DNA of 64,000 nucleotides from Pedobacter nanyangensis (GCF_003313505.1 NZ_QMHO01000004.1:160908-224907), one strand, 5' to 3'; counted from the stretch's first letter, positions 24,589-33,398 are shown. The notes: generated by a model from the letters alone, not told the origin. Numbers and translations are program-made.

Positions 24589-26202
24589 TTATTTTTTCAG
24601 TTTAAATCTGTTTTCGATCATACCGTTAAATTTTCGGGTTAATTCCGGACTTATGACGTTGGATGATGATACTGTGTTAAACATCCTTACGCTGGACATT
24701 GTACCATTATGGTTGCTGGATTTGGCCGAACTAGCTAAAACACCAATTGCTTTGGCAAGATACGCATCATTTGGGTCCCCAAAATCGAACATTGCCGTGT
24801 TAGCAGGAACTTCAGACAGGTCATAGTCAGGACTCATCCCATCATAATAACCTCCCTGATTTAACGAATTTTTGCTCTCAAACAAAGAATAATAAACATC
24901 ATATTTATTCTCTATAGTTATCGGGAAAAAACCAACGGGCTTTCCATAAGTCTTTTTTCCCACCAAAGTAACATTCACATGGGGCTTTAGGTTATTGATC
25001 AGCAACTCACTTGCCGAAGCCGTTCCTGCTGCAACGATGAATACCACATCTTTTACACCTGTTAATGGACCTCTTTTTGAAAAACTAACGGTATTAGCCG
25101 CAACAGAATAGTTTACATCGGCATAAGTATCTATTTTACCATCTCCATTTTGATCTTGAGTTTTATTATTCGCATCTAGCAAGGGCTGATTAGCCAAGAT
25201 TTTGGCATTGCCCGCTTGCATAAGCGGATTAAAATGTTCGCTAAACATCACCCCGCTAACCGTAGAAGGTGCGATTAAATTTGTAAGATACTCTGCTGTA
25301 GACACATAACCACCACCATTATATCTCAGGTCGATAATCAAAGCCGTTACGCCTTCAGTTGCAAAGTTCTGGAATATAGGATCAAATCTCGTGTCAGAAG
25401 GAGGTGTTGTACGTGTGCCGGGGTTAGTTAGTTTTGCAAACCTGGCATAAGATATGTAACCAATCTTTTTACCATCCGCATTAATCACACGCGATTTATA
25501 AATTGGACTACTACTATAAACTGTCTTAGTCAAATTAGCAGTAAAAGTAGTACCATCAGCTCCTTTTACGCCCTCTAAGCTAACAGAATTTTCAAGTGCA
25601 TTAAGTATTGCCGACCCTTTGGCATCGGTATAATTGAGGCCATAAGACACTCCGTTAATTTTGGTCAATTTGTCACCTCTTACAAAGCCTGCCTGGGCTG
25701 CCGGAGAGCCCGGATATACCGCCCTCACATAAACGGTATAGTTTTGTACATTTCCATAAAAACCAACATCCAAACCTACGTCATTTCCATTACCTTCTAA
25801 ATCAACAGATGATGTTGGAGCTATTACCGCTACAGGATTTTTATTTGCCTTATCGAAAATATAAGAAAACTTAGACCTGGTATCGCCATTATTCCACTCA
25901 AAAGGGATAGAATATTTAGTTATTTCAAAAAGTGCTTGCGCATAATTTTTAGCATCAGTTGACTGGTTTATATATTGCCTTGGATTAAAAGCCTCATAAG
26001 TTGGGAGTTTATCATTCCATAAATAAACTTGCTTTGCGTAAAGGAAGATAGAATCTAAAGTCAGTTGTGTCCTGGTTCCGGTAGCAGTTGTAGGCGGGGT
26101 AACCACGGGAGGTGTTGGTGTTGGGGTAACCTTGCTCTTTTTACAGCTTTCCAAAGCCAATAATGATACTACAGAGAGCATCAAGAAATATTTTTTGTTC
26201 AT
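24589..26202 (-). CDS. S41 family C-terminal-processing-like peptidase, lipoprotein with PDZ domain
   Basis: 537 aa. Lipobox ALESC (Cys20), then a Pro/Thr-rich linker (TPTPTPPVV). A PDZ-like domain sits at about 130-215 (GLDVGFYGN, YPGSPAAQAGFVRGDKLTKING). The S41 domain follows: ISYARF, LIDLRYNGGGYVSTAEYLTNLI, the nucleophile Ser in AAGTASASELLIN and the general-base Lys in VGKKTYGKPVGFFP. It should cleave proteins or peptides at the cell surface or in the periplasm. The family in Bacteroidota often has exactly this lipoprotein-PDZ-S41 layout. It is monocistronic, with its terminator at 24545-24569; no close neighbour hints at a substrate. Confidence 0.93.
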   Translation of the reverse strand: MNKKYFLMLSVVSLLALESCKKSKVTPTPTPPVVTPPTTATGTRTQLTLDSIFLYAKQVYLWNDKLPTYEAFNPRQYINQSTDAKNYAQALFEITKYSIPFEWNNGDTRSKFSYIFDKANKNPVAVIAPTSSVDLEGNGNDVGLDVGFYGNVQNYTVYVRAVYPGSPAAQAGFVRGDKLTKINGVSYGLNYTDAKGSAILNALENSVSLEGVKGADGTTFTANLTKTVYSSSPIYKSRVINADGKKIGYISYARFAKLTNPGTRTTPPSDTRFDPIFQNFATEGVTALIIDLRYNGGGYVSTAEYLTNLIAPSTVSGVMFSEHFNPLMQAGNAKILANQPLLDANNKTQDQNGDGKIDTYADVNYSVAANTVSFSKRGPLTGVKDVVFIVAAGTASASELLINNLKPHVNVTLVGKKTYGKPVGFFPITIENKYDVYYSLFESKNSLNQGGYYDGMSPDYDLSEVPANTAMFDFGDPNDAYLAKAIGVLASSAKSSNHNGTMSSVRMFNTVSSSNVISPELTRKFNGMIENRFKLKK

Positions 26203-26243
26203 GTTTAATAATTAATAAGCACCCCTAATTAACGAAATATTTC

Positions 26244-26849
26244 TTACAATATTTCTGTTACAGAGAAACATTCTAAACCAAAACCAGCTAAACCACTTTT
26301 AAATTGGCTTTCAGAAACAAACATCACAACCACATCTTTTTCAACAACTTGTTCAATTAGCATCCCCTGTAAAGCATTATTTATCGAATGGCCATATTCT
26401 GCCGTAAAATATATCTTTAGGTATTCCTGCAATCCATGCCATTCTACCTGTTTGATTTTATTGATCGCTTCTGCCGGATTTCCCTCTGCCAAGAGGAAAA
26501 TCTGGATACGATTGACCACCGCTTCCTGCAACAAGCACAGTACATTTTGGAATAATAGCAATTTTAAGGGCAGCCTGGCAGTTTCATGAAGTAGCTCAAA
26601 ATTATGCCTGTATTTTTCTGGAATGGCAAACTGTTCAGCTGTTTTATCGAAAATATTTTCGCTGCCTTCAGCTGCATAGGTTTTGCTCATAAAATCAATC
26701 ATGGCTTTTGAATCATGCTGCTCCGTGTAGGCCATAAATTCTGAAAACAAGTAATAAACCTGGAGCAAATAATCTTTTTTGGGGAATAAGGCATCATCCA
26801 ACGTAAGGATGAGCGCTTTTTTATCGGTTAAATATTTTTCGAAAGACAT
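26244..26849 (-). CDS. HAD-like protein with degenerate catalytic motif (pseudoenzyme candidate)
   Basis: 201 aa from the ATG at 26849 (MSFEKYLTDKK); the longer frame from 26882 adds an unlikely hydrophobic tail. The N-terminus LILTLDDALFPKKDYLLQVYYLF aligns with HAD motif I and the start of the cap (usual D-x-D-x-T), but the nucleophile Asp is Thr and the motif Thr is Ala. The later motifs are weak. A catalytic HAD phosphatase needs that first Asp, so the protein is probably binding or regulatory. It lies 38 bp after, and on the same strand as, the pre-ATP-grasp gene; I recall a similar pair in related genomes, so a shared role is likely but unknown. Confidence 0.68.
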   Translation of the reverse strand: MSFEKYLTDKKALILTLDDALFPKKDYLLQVYYLFSEFMAYTEQHDSKAMIDFMSKTYAAEGSENIFDKTAEQFAIPEKYRHNFELLHETARLPLKLLLFQNVLCLLQEAVVNRIQIFLLAEGNPAEAINKIKQVEWHGLQEYLKIYFTAEYGHSINNALQGMLIEQVVEKDVVVMFVSESQFKSGLAGFGLECFSVTEIL

Positions 26850-26887
26850 GCTAAAAATGAAAAATGAAAAATAAAAAGTCAAAAGAC

Positions 26888-27358
26888 CTATTGAGGATCA
26901 GCAACTGAAGTTAATGCAAAGTTCCCTGTTTCAGCATCAAAAGAATATGCGCCATTTAAGCCGCTGCCATTCTCTACTTGAATGGCCACAGAAGTATAAA
27001 TCAATTTGCCTTCCGCAAAAACACACCAATCTTTAAATTTAGTTGAACTCAATTGAGGATTTTCGGGCAACAAAACCTTTAATCCAAATTCTTCAAACAA
27101 AATGATTGATTTTGAAACAGCGCTGATCTCTGCTTCATACAACGGCAACAAAACATCGACACTATAATCCAAGCACTTAGTCAGTAAGTTATGCGCTAAA
27201 ACTTCAACATTCCATGGTCCCAAGCTGGCAAAATCATAAGCATTAACTTTGATAGAGGGCACGTCGCCATAATCGCCTAAAATTATTGATGCATCCCCGA
27301 AAGCCTTTGTCAGTTTTAAAGAGGTAGCCGTTTTACCCCCGGTTATTAGAATCTTCAA
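26888..27358 (-). CDS. Stand-alone pre-ATP-grasp-like domain protein
   Basis: 156 aa. It begins MKILITGGKTATSLKLTKAF, a Rossmann-like glycine motif of the N-terminal (pre-ATP-grasp) domain of CarB/PurK/PylC-type ligases. It continues with IILGDYGDVPS and VDVLLPLYEAEISAVSKSIILFEEFGLKVLLP, where a complete ligase would then enter the ATP-grasp domain. Here only about 35 residues remain, so the catalytic domain is missing. No ATP-grasp remnant is seen in the downstream DNA, which is occupied by the HAD-like gene. It may act as a ligand-binding partner of that protein. Function unknown. Confidence 0.65.
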   Translation of the reverse strand: MKILITGGKTATSLKLTKAFGDASIILGDYGDVPSIKVNAYDFASLGPWNVEVLAHNLLTKCLDYSVDVLLPLYEAEISAVSKSIILFEEFGLKVLLPENPQLSSTKFKDWCVFAEGKLIYTSVAIQVENGSGLNGAYSFDAETGNFALTSVADPQ

Positions 27359-27421
27359 TTTTGAATGATTTTTATTTTGAATGAGTGAATTTTGTTTAGC
27401 AAAGCGATGATAAACAACCTA

Positions 27422-28072
27422 TTAAACGATTAAACCATCTTTCATGGTCACTACCCTATCGCTAATTTGTGCCAGATCAGCATTGTGTGTTACAATTACG
27501 AAGGTTTGTTTAAAGTTGTCGCGGAGGCTGATGAAAAGTTGATGCAGGGCATCTGCGTTAGCTGAATCCAAGTTCCCGGAAGGTTCATCAGCAAGTACAA
27601 TGGAGGGTTGGTTAATCAAAGCCCGCGCTACCGAAACCCTTTGTTGTTCGCCACCGGAAAGTTCTGCTGGTTTATGATAGGCTCTCTCTTTAAGATCAAA
27701 CAAATCCAAAAGCTCCATTGCTCTTTTTTCTGCTTCTCTTTTACTCTTTTTTGCAATAAACGCCGGAATACAAATATTCTCCAAAGCATTAAACTCTGGC
27801 AGCAGGTGGTGGAACTGGAATACAAATCCGATATTAAGATTTCTGAACACGCTCAACATCCCGCCCGACAACTTACTGATAGCGGTTCCTTTTAGGCTAA
27901 CCTCACCTTCATCAGGCTGATCAAGTGTGCCAAGAATATGCAACAGCGTGCTTTTTCCGGCACCAGAAGCTCCGATGATACTTACAATCTCACCTTGTGC
28001 CACTTCAAAATCTACTCCTTTAAGGATCTGGAGGTTTCCGTATGCTTTTTTTATCCCTTTGGCTTGCAACAT
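27422..28072 (-). CDS. ABC transporter ATP-binding protein, LolD-like
   Basis: 216 aa from the ATG at 28072 ([20 protein letters not shown]); the longer frame from 28195 adds a non-homologous stretch rich in Phe and Trp. Walker [14 protein letters not shown]-loop [12 protein letters not shown], signature [15 protein letters not shown], Walker [13 protein letters not shown] and switch His in VTHNADLA are all intact. The pattern is that of the LolD/MacB family, whose members power FtsX-like permeases to move lipoproteins or other substrates from the inner membrane. No permease gene is adjacent, so the LolD assignment rests on sequence pattern only. Confidence 0.9.
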   Translation of the reverse strand: MLQAKGIKKAYGNLQILKGVDFEVAQGEIVSIIGASGAGKSTLLHILGTLDQPDEGEVSLKGTAISKLSGGMLSVFRNLNIGFVFQFHHLLPEFNALENICIPAFIAKKSKREAEKRAMELLDLFDLKERAYHKPAELSGGEQQRVSVARALINQPSIVLADEPSGNLDSANADALHQLFISLRDNFKQTFVIVTHNADLAQISDRVVTMKDGLIV

Positions 28073-28178
28073 AAGGCAAATGTACTGATTTACCACAAAA
28101 GCAAGCATAAATAAGTAGTGTTGGCCATGAAACCGCCAAAAAAAATTCCACAAAAATTTGCAAATCAAAAATCCATCA

Positions 28179-28206
28179 TTAACTTTGAAACACAAAGCAC
28201 TTTAAA
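28179..28206 (+). promoter_or_regulatory. Operator/promoter palindrome, copy 1
   Basis: CTTTG-AAACA-CAAAG followed by CACTTTAAA. It contains the -7 box TAACTTTG (28180-28187, exact TAnnTTTG) and ends at the base before the ATG. A protein on the palindrome would cover the promoter and start. Copies at 29224-29253 and 29605-29635. Confidence 0.75.
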
Positions 28207-28839
28207 ATGAATCAAAAAGAGCAGTTAGATACGCTGAATGATATTAGAAATATCATGAACCGTTCTTCAAAGTTTATCTCCTTAAGCGGATTATCTGGTA
28301 TTTTTGCCGGAATAACGGCGCTTGTAGGAGCCTATTTTGCGCATCAAGCTTTAAAGAGATACGTTGCTGGCAATTATGGCTATGGCATGGATGCCGATTC
28401 TGACATTGAAATCGAATTACTGAAAATTGGTGTATTGGTACTTGTTACAGCAGTTTTGGGAGGTGTTTTTTTTACCTACAGGCAAAGCAGAAAGAAAAAG
28501 CTCCCTATTTGGGACAATACCAGCAAAAATTTGCTCATCAATTTATTGATCCCACTTCTTACCGGTGGTGCTTTTGTAATAGCGCTTTTGCTTAACCATA
28601 GCAATGCTGTTGGCTTGGTTGCCCCCAGCACTTTAGTTTTTTACGGCTTGGCACTCATTAATGCCAGTAAATATACTTATTCAGACATTCGCTTTCTGGG
28701 CATCTGCGAAGTTATATTAGGTGTTATTGCCATGTTCAATATCGGATTGGGCTTATATTTTTGGGCTGTTGGCTTTGGTGTACTGCATATTTTGTATGGC
28801 AGCGTCATGTATTTCAAATATGAGCGAGGTGAGAAGTAA
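28207..28839 (+). CDS. Multi-pass membrane protein of unknown function, first gene of the wHTH locus
   Basis: 210 aa. After a short soluble N-terminus (MNQKEQLDTLNDIRNIMNRSSKFIS) there are about six transmembrane helices: residues ~27-48 (GLSGIFAGITALVGAYFAHQA), ~73-91, ~108-127, ~135-150, ~160-175 and ~178-200. A charged loop RQSRKKK precedes helix three. I do not recognise a characterised family; proteins of this look often sit next to winged-helix regulators in Bacteroidota. The ATG abuts the repeated operator, and the regulator gene starts 75 bp after the stop, so the two are cotranscribed. Suggests an envelope sensor, transporter or stress protein under that regulator. Confidence 0.8.
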   Translation: MNQKEQLDTLNDIRNIMNRSSKFISLSGLSGIFAGITALVGAYFAHQALKRYVAGNYGYGMDADSDIEIELLKIGVLVLVTAVLGGVFFTYRQSRKKKLPIWDNTSKNLLINLLIPLLTGGAFVIALLLNHSNAVGLVAPSTLVFYGLALINASKYTYSDIRFLGICEVILGVIAMFNIGLGLYFWAVGFGVLHILYGSVMYFKYERGEK

Positions 28840-28914
28840 AAAGTTTTTAGGCAAATGTTTGCGCAAAAGCACCGCCAAACAGTTAGGGCCAAACAACTAA
28901 AAAACCACAATAAA

Positions 28915-29211
28915 ATGAAAAATCCGATAGGCGCACTAAATAAAATTTTCGATAGCAGGATAAGGCTAGGCGTAATGTCGGTGCTTATGGTGAATGATCG
29001 TGTGAGCTTTAACGACCTCAAACAGTTGCTGGAGCTTACCGATGGCAACCTTGCTTCGCACTTAAATACCTTGGAGCAGGCGGAATTTATCAAGATGCAC
29101 AAGGCATTCATCGGTCGAAAAACAAATACCACCTATAACGCTACCGAACTAGGGAAACAAACTTTCAAAGCTCATTTAGACGGCTTGGAAAAAATGATCA
29201 AAGGCATTTAA
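28915..29211 (+). CDS. Winged-helix transcriptional regulator (HTH_34/ArsR-MarR-like)
   Basis: 98 aa from the ATG at 28915 (MKNPIGALNKIFDSRIRLGVMSVL); an upstream in-frame ATG at 28855 would add 20 basic residues of poor quality. The body has the winged-helix order: FDSRIRLGVMSVLMVNDRVSFNDLKQLLELTDGNLASHLNTLEQAEFIKMHKAFIGRKTNTTYNATELG, with the recognition helix in DGNLASHLNTLE and the wing in FIGRKTNTTYNAT. This is the one-domain regulator family often placed with DUF4153/4173-type membrane genes. No ligand or metal site is obvious. It probably binds the palindromes before 28207, 29270 and 29647. Confidence 0.88.
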   Translation: MKNPIGALNKIFDSRIRLGVMSVLMVNDRVSFNDLKQLLELTDGNLASHLNTLEQAEFIKMHKAFIGRKTNTTYNATELGKQTFKAHLDGLEKMIKGI

Positions 29212-29223
29212 TTTTTTTTAAAC

Positions 29224-29253
29224 TTAAACTTTGAAAAACAAAGTACTTTAAAT
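29224..29253 (+). promoter_or_regulatory. Operator/promoter palindrome, copy 2
   Basis: TTAAACTTTG-AAAAA-CAAAG-TACTTTAAAT. The arms CTTTG and CAAAG are spaced exactly as in copy 1. 16 bp before the ATG at 29270. Confidence 0.75.
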
Positions 29254-29269
29254 AAAAACCATAAAAATC

Positions 29270-29581
29270 ATGAAAACAGAAACAAATTTAAAAACAAACG
29301 TTAAACAAAGACTGGCCATAATGTTTGCCACTGTAGGGTTAATTTTGGCCATTCCGCTGGTAGCCATGCAATTTACCAACCAGGTAGACTGGAAACTATT
29401 CGATTTTGTAGTGATGGGTGCATTGCTCAGTATCACCGGACTTGCCATTGAACTGGTGACACGTAAGGTCAGATCTGCCAATTGGAGAATCATCATCACG
29501 CTGGTAATACTCCTAATTCTCTTCTTAGTATGGGCTGAATTGGCGGTAGGCATTTTCGGGACACCTTTTGCTGGGAGCTAA
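29270..29581 (+). CDS. Small membrane protein of the wHTH locus
   Basis: 103 aa. Three predicted transmembrane helices: about residues 14-33 (RLAIMFATVGLILAIPLVAM), 43-61 (FDFVVMGALLSITGLAIEL) and 71-95 (WRIIITLVILLILFLVWAELAVGIF), with a basic loop TRKVRSANWR between the second and third. No known family recognised. It starts 58 bp after the regulator stop and has its own copy of the repeated operator directly upstream, so it can be transcribed separately under the same control. Cytoplasmic-membrane location is clear; role unknown. Confidence 0.78.
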   Translation: MKTETNLKTNVKQRLAIMFATVGLILAIPLVAMQFTNQVDWKLFDFVVMGALLSITGLAIELVTRKVRSANWRIIITLVILLILFLVWAELAVGIFGTPFAGS

Positions 29582-29604
29582 TGCCAGCAAGATCTTTTTT
29601 TGAA

Positions 29605-29635
29605 TTTAAACTTTGAAATACAAAGTACTTTAAAT
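29605..29635 (+). promoter_or_regulatory. Operator/promoter palindrome, copy 3
   Basis: TTTAAACTTTG-AAATA-CAAAG-TACTTTAAAT. Identical in arms and spacing to copy 2. 11 bp before the ATG at 29647. Confidence 0.75.
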
Positions 29636-29646
29636 AACTAAAGGAC

Positions 29647-29964
29647 ATGAATAATGAATTGATCATTGTTACCACGGCTAAACAATGTGCCAGAATATCG
29701 TTACTTGCTGGCACCAGCATTTTCTTACTATTTGCCATGAGTGGTGTTGGAGAAATTATGATTTTGGGCGCTTTCTTTATTGCATTGGCTGTTTTTACTA
29801 ACGGGTTGGTCTTGTTCGCCTTATTACTTCACCTCATTAACCATCGTGCTGCTTGGAGAAAAATCCTTTTAGCGGCACTTCTCATGCTCAGCAATATTCC
29901 CATAGCCATATTATTTGCTTGGCTATCTATCCAGATCTCTGAATTAAACCATATCAAATTATGA
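29647..29964 (+). CDS. Small membrane protein of the wHTH locus
   Basis: 105 aa. Three predicted transmembrane helices: about residues 16-34 (RISLLAGTSIFLLFAMSGV), 36-62 (IMILGAFFIALAVFTNGLVLFALLLHL) and 71-96 (ILLAALLMLSNIPIAILFAWLSIQIS). The loop INHRAAWRK is positively charged and should face the cytoplasm. No characterised homologue recognised. Its stop overlaps the DUF4173 gene by 4 bp (ATGA), so the two are translationally coupled and may form one complex. It is preceded by the third operator copy. Confidence 0.78.
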   Translation: MNNELIIVTTAKQCARISLLAGTSIFLLFAMSGVGEIMILGAFFIALAVFTNGLVLFALLLHLINHRAAWRKILLAALLMLSNIPIAILFAWLSIQISELNHIKL

Positions 29965-31628
29965 AACCACAAATTGATTATCGACTAATCCTTGCCGCTA
30001 TTGGTGGATTGATTTTCAATCTGCTTTTTTGGAACGAAACCATTGGCTGCAATTTCGCCATATTCTCCGTGCTAGTAATGATCGCGACCTTTACAGACCG
30101 CGAGATCCCCTATCACAAAAATCAGCTGATTACCGCCATAGGTCATTTAGCCATTGCTTTTTATCTAATCTACAACAATTCAGTGCTGGCCATTATTACC
30201 TGGTTTATTACCATGCTGGTTTATTTGGGAAATACACATTTTGAATTGCTAAAATCTAAGGGAACAGCACTTTTACTGGGCATGCTCCAAGTAATCAGCG
30301 GGCCCTACGGTATTATCAAAAAGTTACCAGGCACCAAGCTTGGGAAAGTGGATATCAAACCCATCATCAGACCTGCGAAGTACATTGTGTTACCCTTCGT
30401 GATATTGGCCGTTTTCTGCTTTCTGTACAGCATAGCCAACCCCATTTTTGCAAAGTACACCAATGCCATTGCCCATAGCATCAGAGATTTTTTCACTAAC
30501 ATATTCAGTTTCTTTTTCATCGATATTAGTGTTGAAAAGCTACTGTTCATTTTATTTGGATGTTGTGTTTCTGGCGGAGTTATCATAGGCTTACGTAGCA
30601 AAATATTGGCTGAAGCTGAATTGGCTCAAACCGATGAACTTACGCGTAAACGCAGAGACTTAAAAAAACCTTCCTTTGGCTACGAATTCCGCACCTTATT
30701 GGCAGGCAGCTTGATCAAGCGAAAAATGGCTTTAAAGACCGAAAACATCATCGGCATCATTTCTTTTGCTGGTTTAAATGTGTTGTTATTCCTGCTAAAT
30801 GGTATCGATATTGCCACCTTATGGTTCAACAAAGCTATTGAAACCGGTAAAAACTATTCTGCGGAGCTCCATGATGGCACCTACACCTTAATTTTCAGCA
30901 TAGTGATCGCCATGCTCATCATTGTTTTCTTTTTCAGTGGGAACCTTAATTTCTACCGAAAAAACAAATGGATTAAGCTATTGGCCTACATCTGGATGGC
31001 ACAAAATGTGTTTTTGGTTGCTTCTGTTTTCCATAGAGATTACGATTACATTTTTAACCACGGCCTCACCTATAAACGTATTGGCGTGCTGGTTTTTGCC
31101 ACGCTCAGCTTAATTGGTCTCATTACCGTGAATATCAAGGTAGCCAAACATAAAACTACTTTTTACCTCTACCGTGTAAACTCAAAAATATGGTACGTGC
31201 TTTTAATCTTGTTAAGTTTTGTAAACTGGGATGTATGGATGGTAAACTACAATATTAAGCAAATGGATAAAATTGGCGTAGATACCGCGCATCTGATGAG
31301 CTTTTCTGACAAAACCCTGCCCCTGCTTAAGAAAAATCGAGAGAAAATAACCAAACATATCACTTACCAAAGCGGCTATGAGGTAGAAGGTGCCAATGCA
31401 GCTGTAGCTATTCCCAACACCACTGCCGTGGCGGATAGTTTGGCAGCGGTAAAGCCGCTAAGTGATTTAGAACGCAAAGCGTTGACAACCAAAACCGCCC
31501 AAGACAATTTCAATCGCCATCTTGACAACAGAATAAACTGGCTTTTAAAAAAACAACCTATCGGCTCATGGTTATCCTTTAGCTATTTAGAATGGGAAAC
31601 AGCGAAAATCTTGAAACAGGAACCTTAA
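29961..31628 (+). CDS. DUF4173 (DUF4153-like) membrane protein
   Basis: 555 aa with about 12 transmembrane helices, spread from residue 8 to about 420, and a soluble C-terminal tail of about 130 residues. The end of the membrane part, FHRDYDYIFNHGLTYKRIGVLVFATLSLIGLITV followed by TTFYLYRVNSKIWYVLLILLSFVNWDVWMVNYNI, is the signature region of DUF4173. Family function is not established; members often neighbour winged-helix regulators, as here. Start overlaps the previous gene by 4 bp. It is the largest product of the locus and the best candidate for its main activity. Confidence 0.85.
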   Translation: MKPQIDYRLILAAIGGLIFNLLFWNETIGCNFAIFSVLVMIATFTDREIPYHKNQLITAIGHLAIAFYLIYNNSVLAIITWFITMLVYLGNTHFELLKSKGTALLLGMLQVISGPYGIIKKLPGTKLGKVDIKPIIRPAKYIVLPFVILAVFCFLYSIANPIFAKYTNAIAHSIRDFFTNIFSFFFIDISVEKLLFILFGCCVSGGVIIGLRSKILAEAELAQTDELTRKRRDLKKPSFGYEFRTLLAGSLIKRKMALKTENIIGIISFAGLNVLLFLLNGIDIATLWFNKAIETGKNYSAELHDGTYTLIFSIVIAMLIIVFFFSGNLNFYRKNKWIKLLAYIWMAQNVFLVASVFHRDYDYIFNHGLTYKRIGVLVFATLSLIGLITVNIKVAKHKTTFYLYRVNSKIWYVLLILLSFVNWDVWMVNYNIKQMDKIGVDTAHLMSFSDKTLPLLKKNREKITKHITYQSGYEVEGANAAVAIPNTTAVADSLAAVKPLSDLERKALTTKTAQDNFNRHLDNRINWLLKKQPIGSWLSFSYLEWETAKILKQEP

Positions 31629-31652
31629 AAAGCTAAACCAAAAAATGAAAGG

Positions 31653-31669
31653 TAACTTTGAAATTCAAG
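31653..31669 (+). promoter_or_regulatory. Possible degenerate fourth operator
   Basis: TAACTTTGAAATTCAAG has the left arm and a shortened right arm (CAAG for CAAAG). It follows the DUF4173 gene and no gene starts within 400 bp, so it is probably a relic. Confidence 0.35.
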
Positions 31670-31739
31670 TAGGTTGATAGGTACTTTTTTATTCTTCGCC
31701 TATTGCATCAGCTCAAAGTTAATGCAGCACCTTTGTTAA

Positions 31740-31901
31740 CTAAACCCGATGGCGTGGAAATCCTTTTTGTTTTGATCTGTCGTCCTTCTCCCGAAATTTC
31801 GGGAGAAGGATCTGTTGATTATCGCATACAAGAAGAAGATTCCCCCTTCCTCGGAATAACAGGAGTACCTAACAAAAAGATTGGAACAAAAGCGGGGCTA
31901 A
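31740..31901 (+). repeat. Intergenic element copy C
   Basis: Left end CTAAACCCGATGGCGTGG then AAATCCTTTTTGT; right end ACAAAAAGATTGGAACAAAA then GCGGGGCT. The core differs from copies A, B and D and includes the palindrome at 31783-31810 and a TTCCTCGGAATAAC repeat arm. It is in the opposite orientation to copy D on the far side of sucC. Confidence 0.75.
31783..31810. repeat. Perfect 28-nt palindrome inside element C
   Basis: Left half TCCTTCTCCCGAAA is exactly complementary to the right half TTTCGGGAGAAGGA. It could extrude as a hairpin. Confidence 0.85.
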
Positions 31902-32043
31902 AACTGCCAAGGAACACTGCCTGAGGTTTTCAAAAAACCCAATAGAAACATCATTAAGGGGATCAATCATTTAACAATTCATCTATTTAACCGTTAGCAG
32001 AACTCAACATTGCGATTTCTTTACATTTAAATCAATTTTCCTG

Positions 32044-32074
32044 TTGGCATAAAGCATTTGAAATTGTAGATTTG
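32044..32074 (+). promoter_or_regulatory. sucC promoter: TTG, 20 bp, TAGATTTG
   Basis: Exact -7 TAnnTTTG at 32067-32074 with a TTG at 32044-32046, the spacing expected in Bacteroidota. 17 bp before the sucC ATG. Confidence 0.65.
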
Positions 32075-32091
32075 GGCAAATTTTTAATCAA

Positions 32092-33282
32092 ATGAATATC
32101 CACGAATATCAAGGTAAACAAATTCTAAAGAGTTTTGGCGTTGCTATACAAGAAGGCATTGTTGCTGATACAGTTGACCAAGCTGTTGAGGCCGCTAAAC
32201 AAATGAAAACTGACTTTAACTCTGACTGGGTTGTGATTAAAGCGCAAATCCACGCTGGAGGTAGAGGAAAAGGAGGCGGCGTTAAGTTGGCCAAAAATTT
32301 GGATGAAGTAAAGCAAAGAGCTACCGATATTTTGGGAATGCAATTGGTTACGCCACAAACTGGTGCCGAAGGTAAAAGAGTAAACAAAGTGTTAGTAGCA
32401 CAAGACGTTTACTACCCAGGCCCATCGGAAACTAAAGAGTTCTACATGAGCGTACTTTTAGACCGTGCTGCTGGCCGTAACATTATCATGTACAGTACCG
32501 AAGGCGGTATGGACATCGAAGAAGTTGCTGAACACACTCCTCACTTGATTTTCAAAGAACAAATTGACCCTAAAGTTGGCCTACAAGGTTTCCAAGCTCG
32601 TAAAATTGCTTTCAACTTAGGCTTAAGCGGTGCTGCACATAAAGAAATGGTAAAATTTGTGGCGGCTTTGTACAAAGCTTACGACGCTACCGACTCGTCA
32701 ATGTTCGAAATTAACCCGGTATTAAAAACCAGCGACGATAAAATCATAGCTGTTGATGCTAAAGTTGATTTAGACGAAAACGCATTATATCGTCACCCAG
32801 ATTATGCAGCAATGCGTGACAAACTGGAAGAAGATCCAACAGACGTTGAAGCGAGCGAAAGCAATCTTAACTACGTAAAACTTGACGGTAACGTGGGCTG
32901 TATGGTTAACGGTGCCGGTTTGGCTATGGCTACCATGGACATCATTAAACTTGCTGGTGGTGAGCCTGCTAACTTCCTGGATGTTGGTGGTACTGCTAAC
33001 GCAACTACCGTTAAAGCTGGTTTTAACATCATCTTAAAAGACCCTAACGTAAAAGCAATCTTGATTAACATTTTTGGTGGCATTGTACGTTGCGACAGGG
33101 TTGCCCAAGGTGTAATTGATGCCTACAAGGAAATTGGCGACATCAGAGTTCCAATCATTGTTCGTTTACAAGGAACCAACGCTGAAGAAGCTAAAAAACT
33201 GATCGATGAGTCGGGCTTAAAAGTTTACTCTGCCATTTTGTTAAAAGAGGCCGCAGATTTAGTAACTAAGGTACTGGCTTAA
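32092..33282 (+). CDS. sucC: Succinate-CoA ligase (ADP-forming) beta subunit
   Basis: 396 aa. With the alpha subunit it interconverts succinyl-CoA and succinate with formation of ATP in the TCA cycle. N-terminal ATP-grasp domain: [35 protein letters not shown] (nucleotide loop), [19 protein letters not shown] (metal site). C-terminal CoA-ligase domain: [55 protein letters not shown], and [14 protein letters not shown]. Full length. The alpha-subunit gene sucD is not next to it, unlike in many bacteria. Own promoter and terminator; element copies C and D lie on either side in inverted orientation. Confidence 0.97.
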   Translation: MNIHEYQGKQILKSFGVAIQEGIVADTVDQAVEAAKQMKTDFNSDWVVIKAQIHAGGRGKGGGVKLAKNLDEVKQRATDILGMQLVTPQTGAEGKRVNKVLVAQDVYYPGPSETKEFYMSVLLDRAAGRNIIMYSTEGGMDIEEVAEHTPHLIFKEQIDPKVGLQGFQARKIAFNLGLSGAAHKEMVKFVAALYKAYDATDSSMFEINPVLKTSDDKIIAVDAKVDLDENALYRHPDYAAMRDKLEEDPTDVEASESNLNYVKLDGNVGCMVNGAGLAMATMDIIKLAGGEPANFLDVGGTANATTVKAGFNIILKDPNVKAILINIFGGIVRCDRVAQGVIDAYKEIGDIRVPIIVRLQGTNAEEAKKLIDESGLKVYSAILLKEAADLVTKVLA

Positions 33283-33301
33283 AAGCCAGTAAAACACATA
33301 C

Positions 33302-33336
33302 AAAAAGACCAGTCGTTCATCGAACTGGTCTTTTTT
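33302..33336 (+). terminator. sucC terminator
   Basis: Stem AAAAAGACCAGT/ACTGGTCTTTTT with a 10-nt loop and T tail, 20 bp after the stop. Confidence 0.9.
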
Positions 33337-33398
33337 ATTTTACACACATGCCTTTATTTTTTTCAGAAAAGCAATTGCAGCAGCACTTCGGCCAACAA

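Larger units (their letters stand above)
31629..32091. other. Intergenic region upstream of sucC
   Basis: 463 bp. It holds a degenerate operator (31653-31669), element copy C (31740-31901) and the sucC promoter (32067-32074). The open frame at 31703-31924 lies almost entirely in the repeat and is not a gene. Confidence 0.65.

Noticed and set aside
31703..31924. 73-codon open frame before sucC
   Set aside because: Almost entirely inside element copy C, including a perfect 28-nt palindrome.
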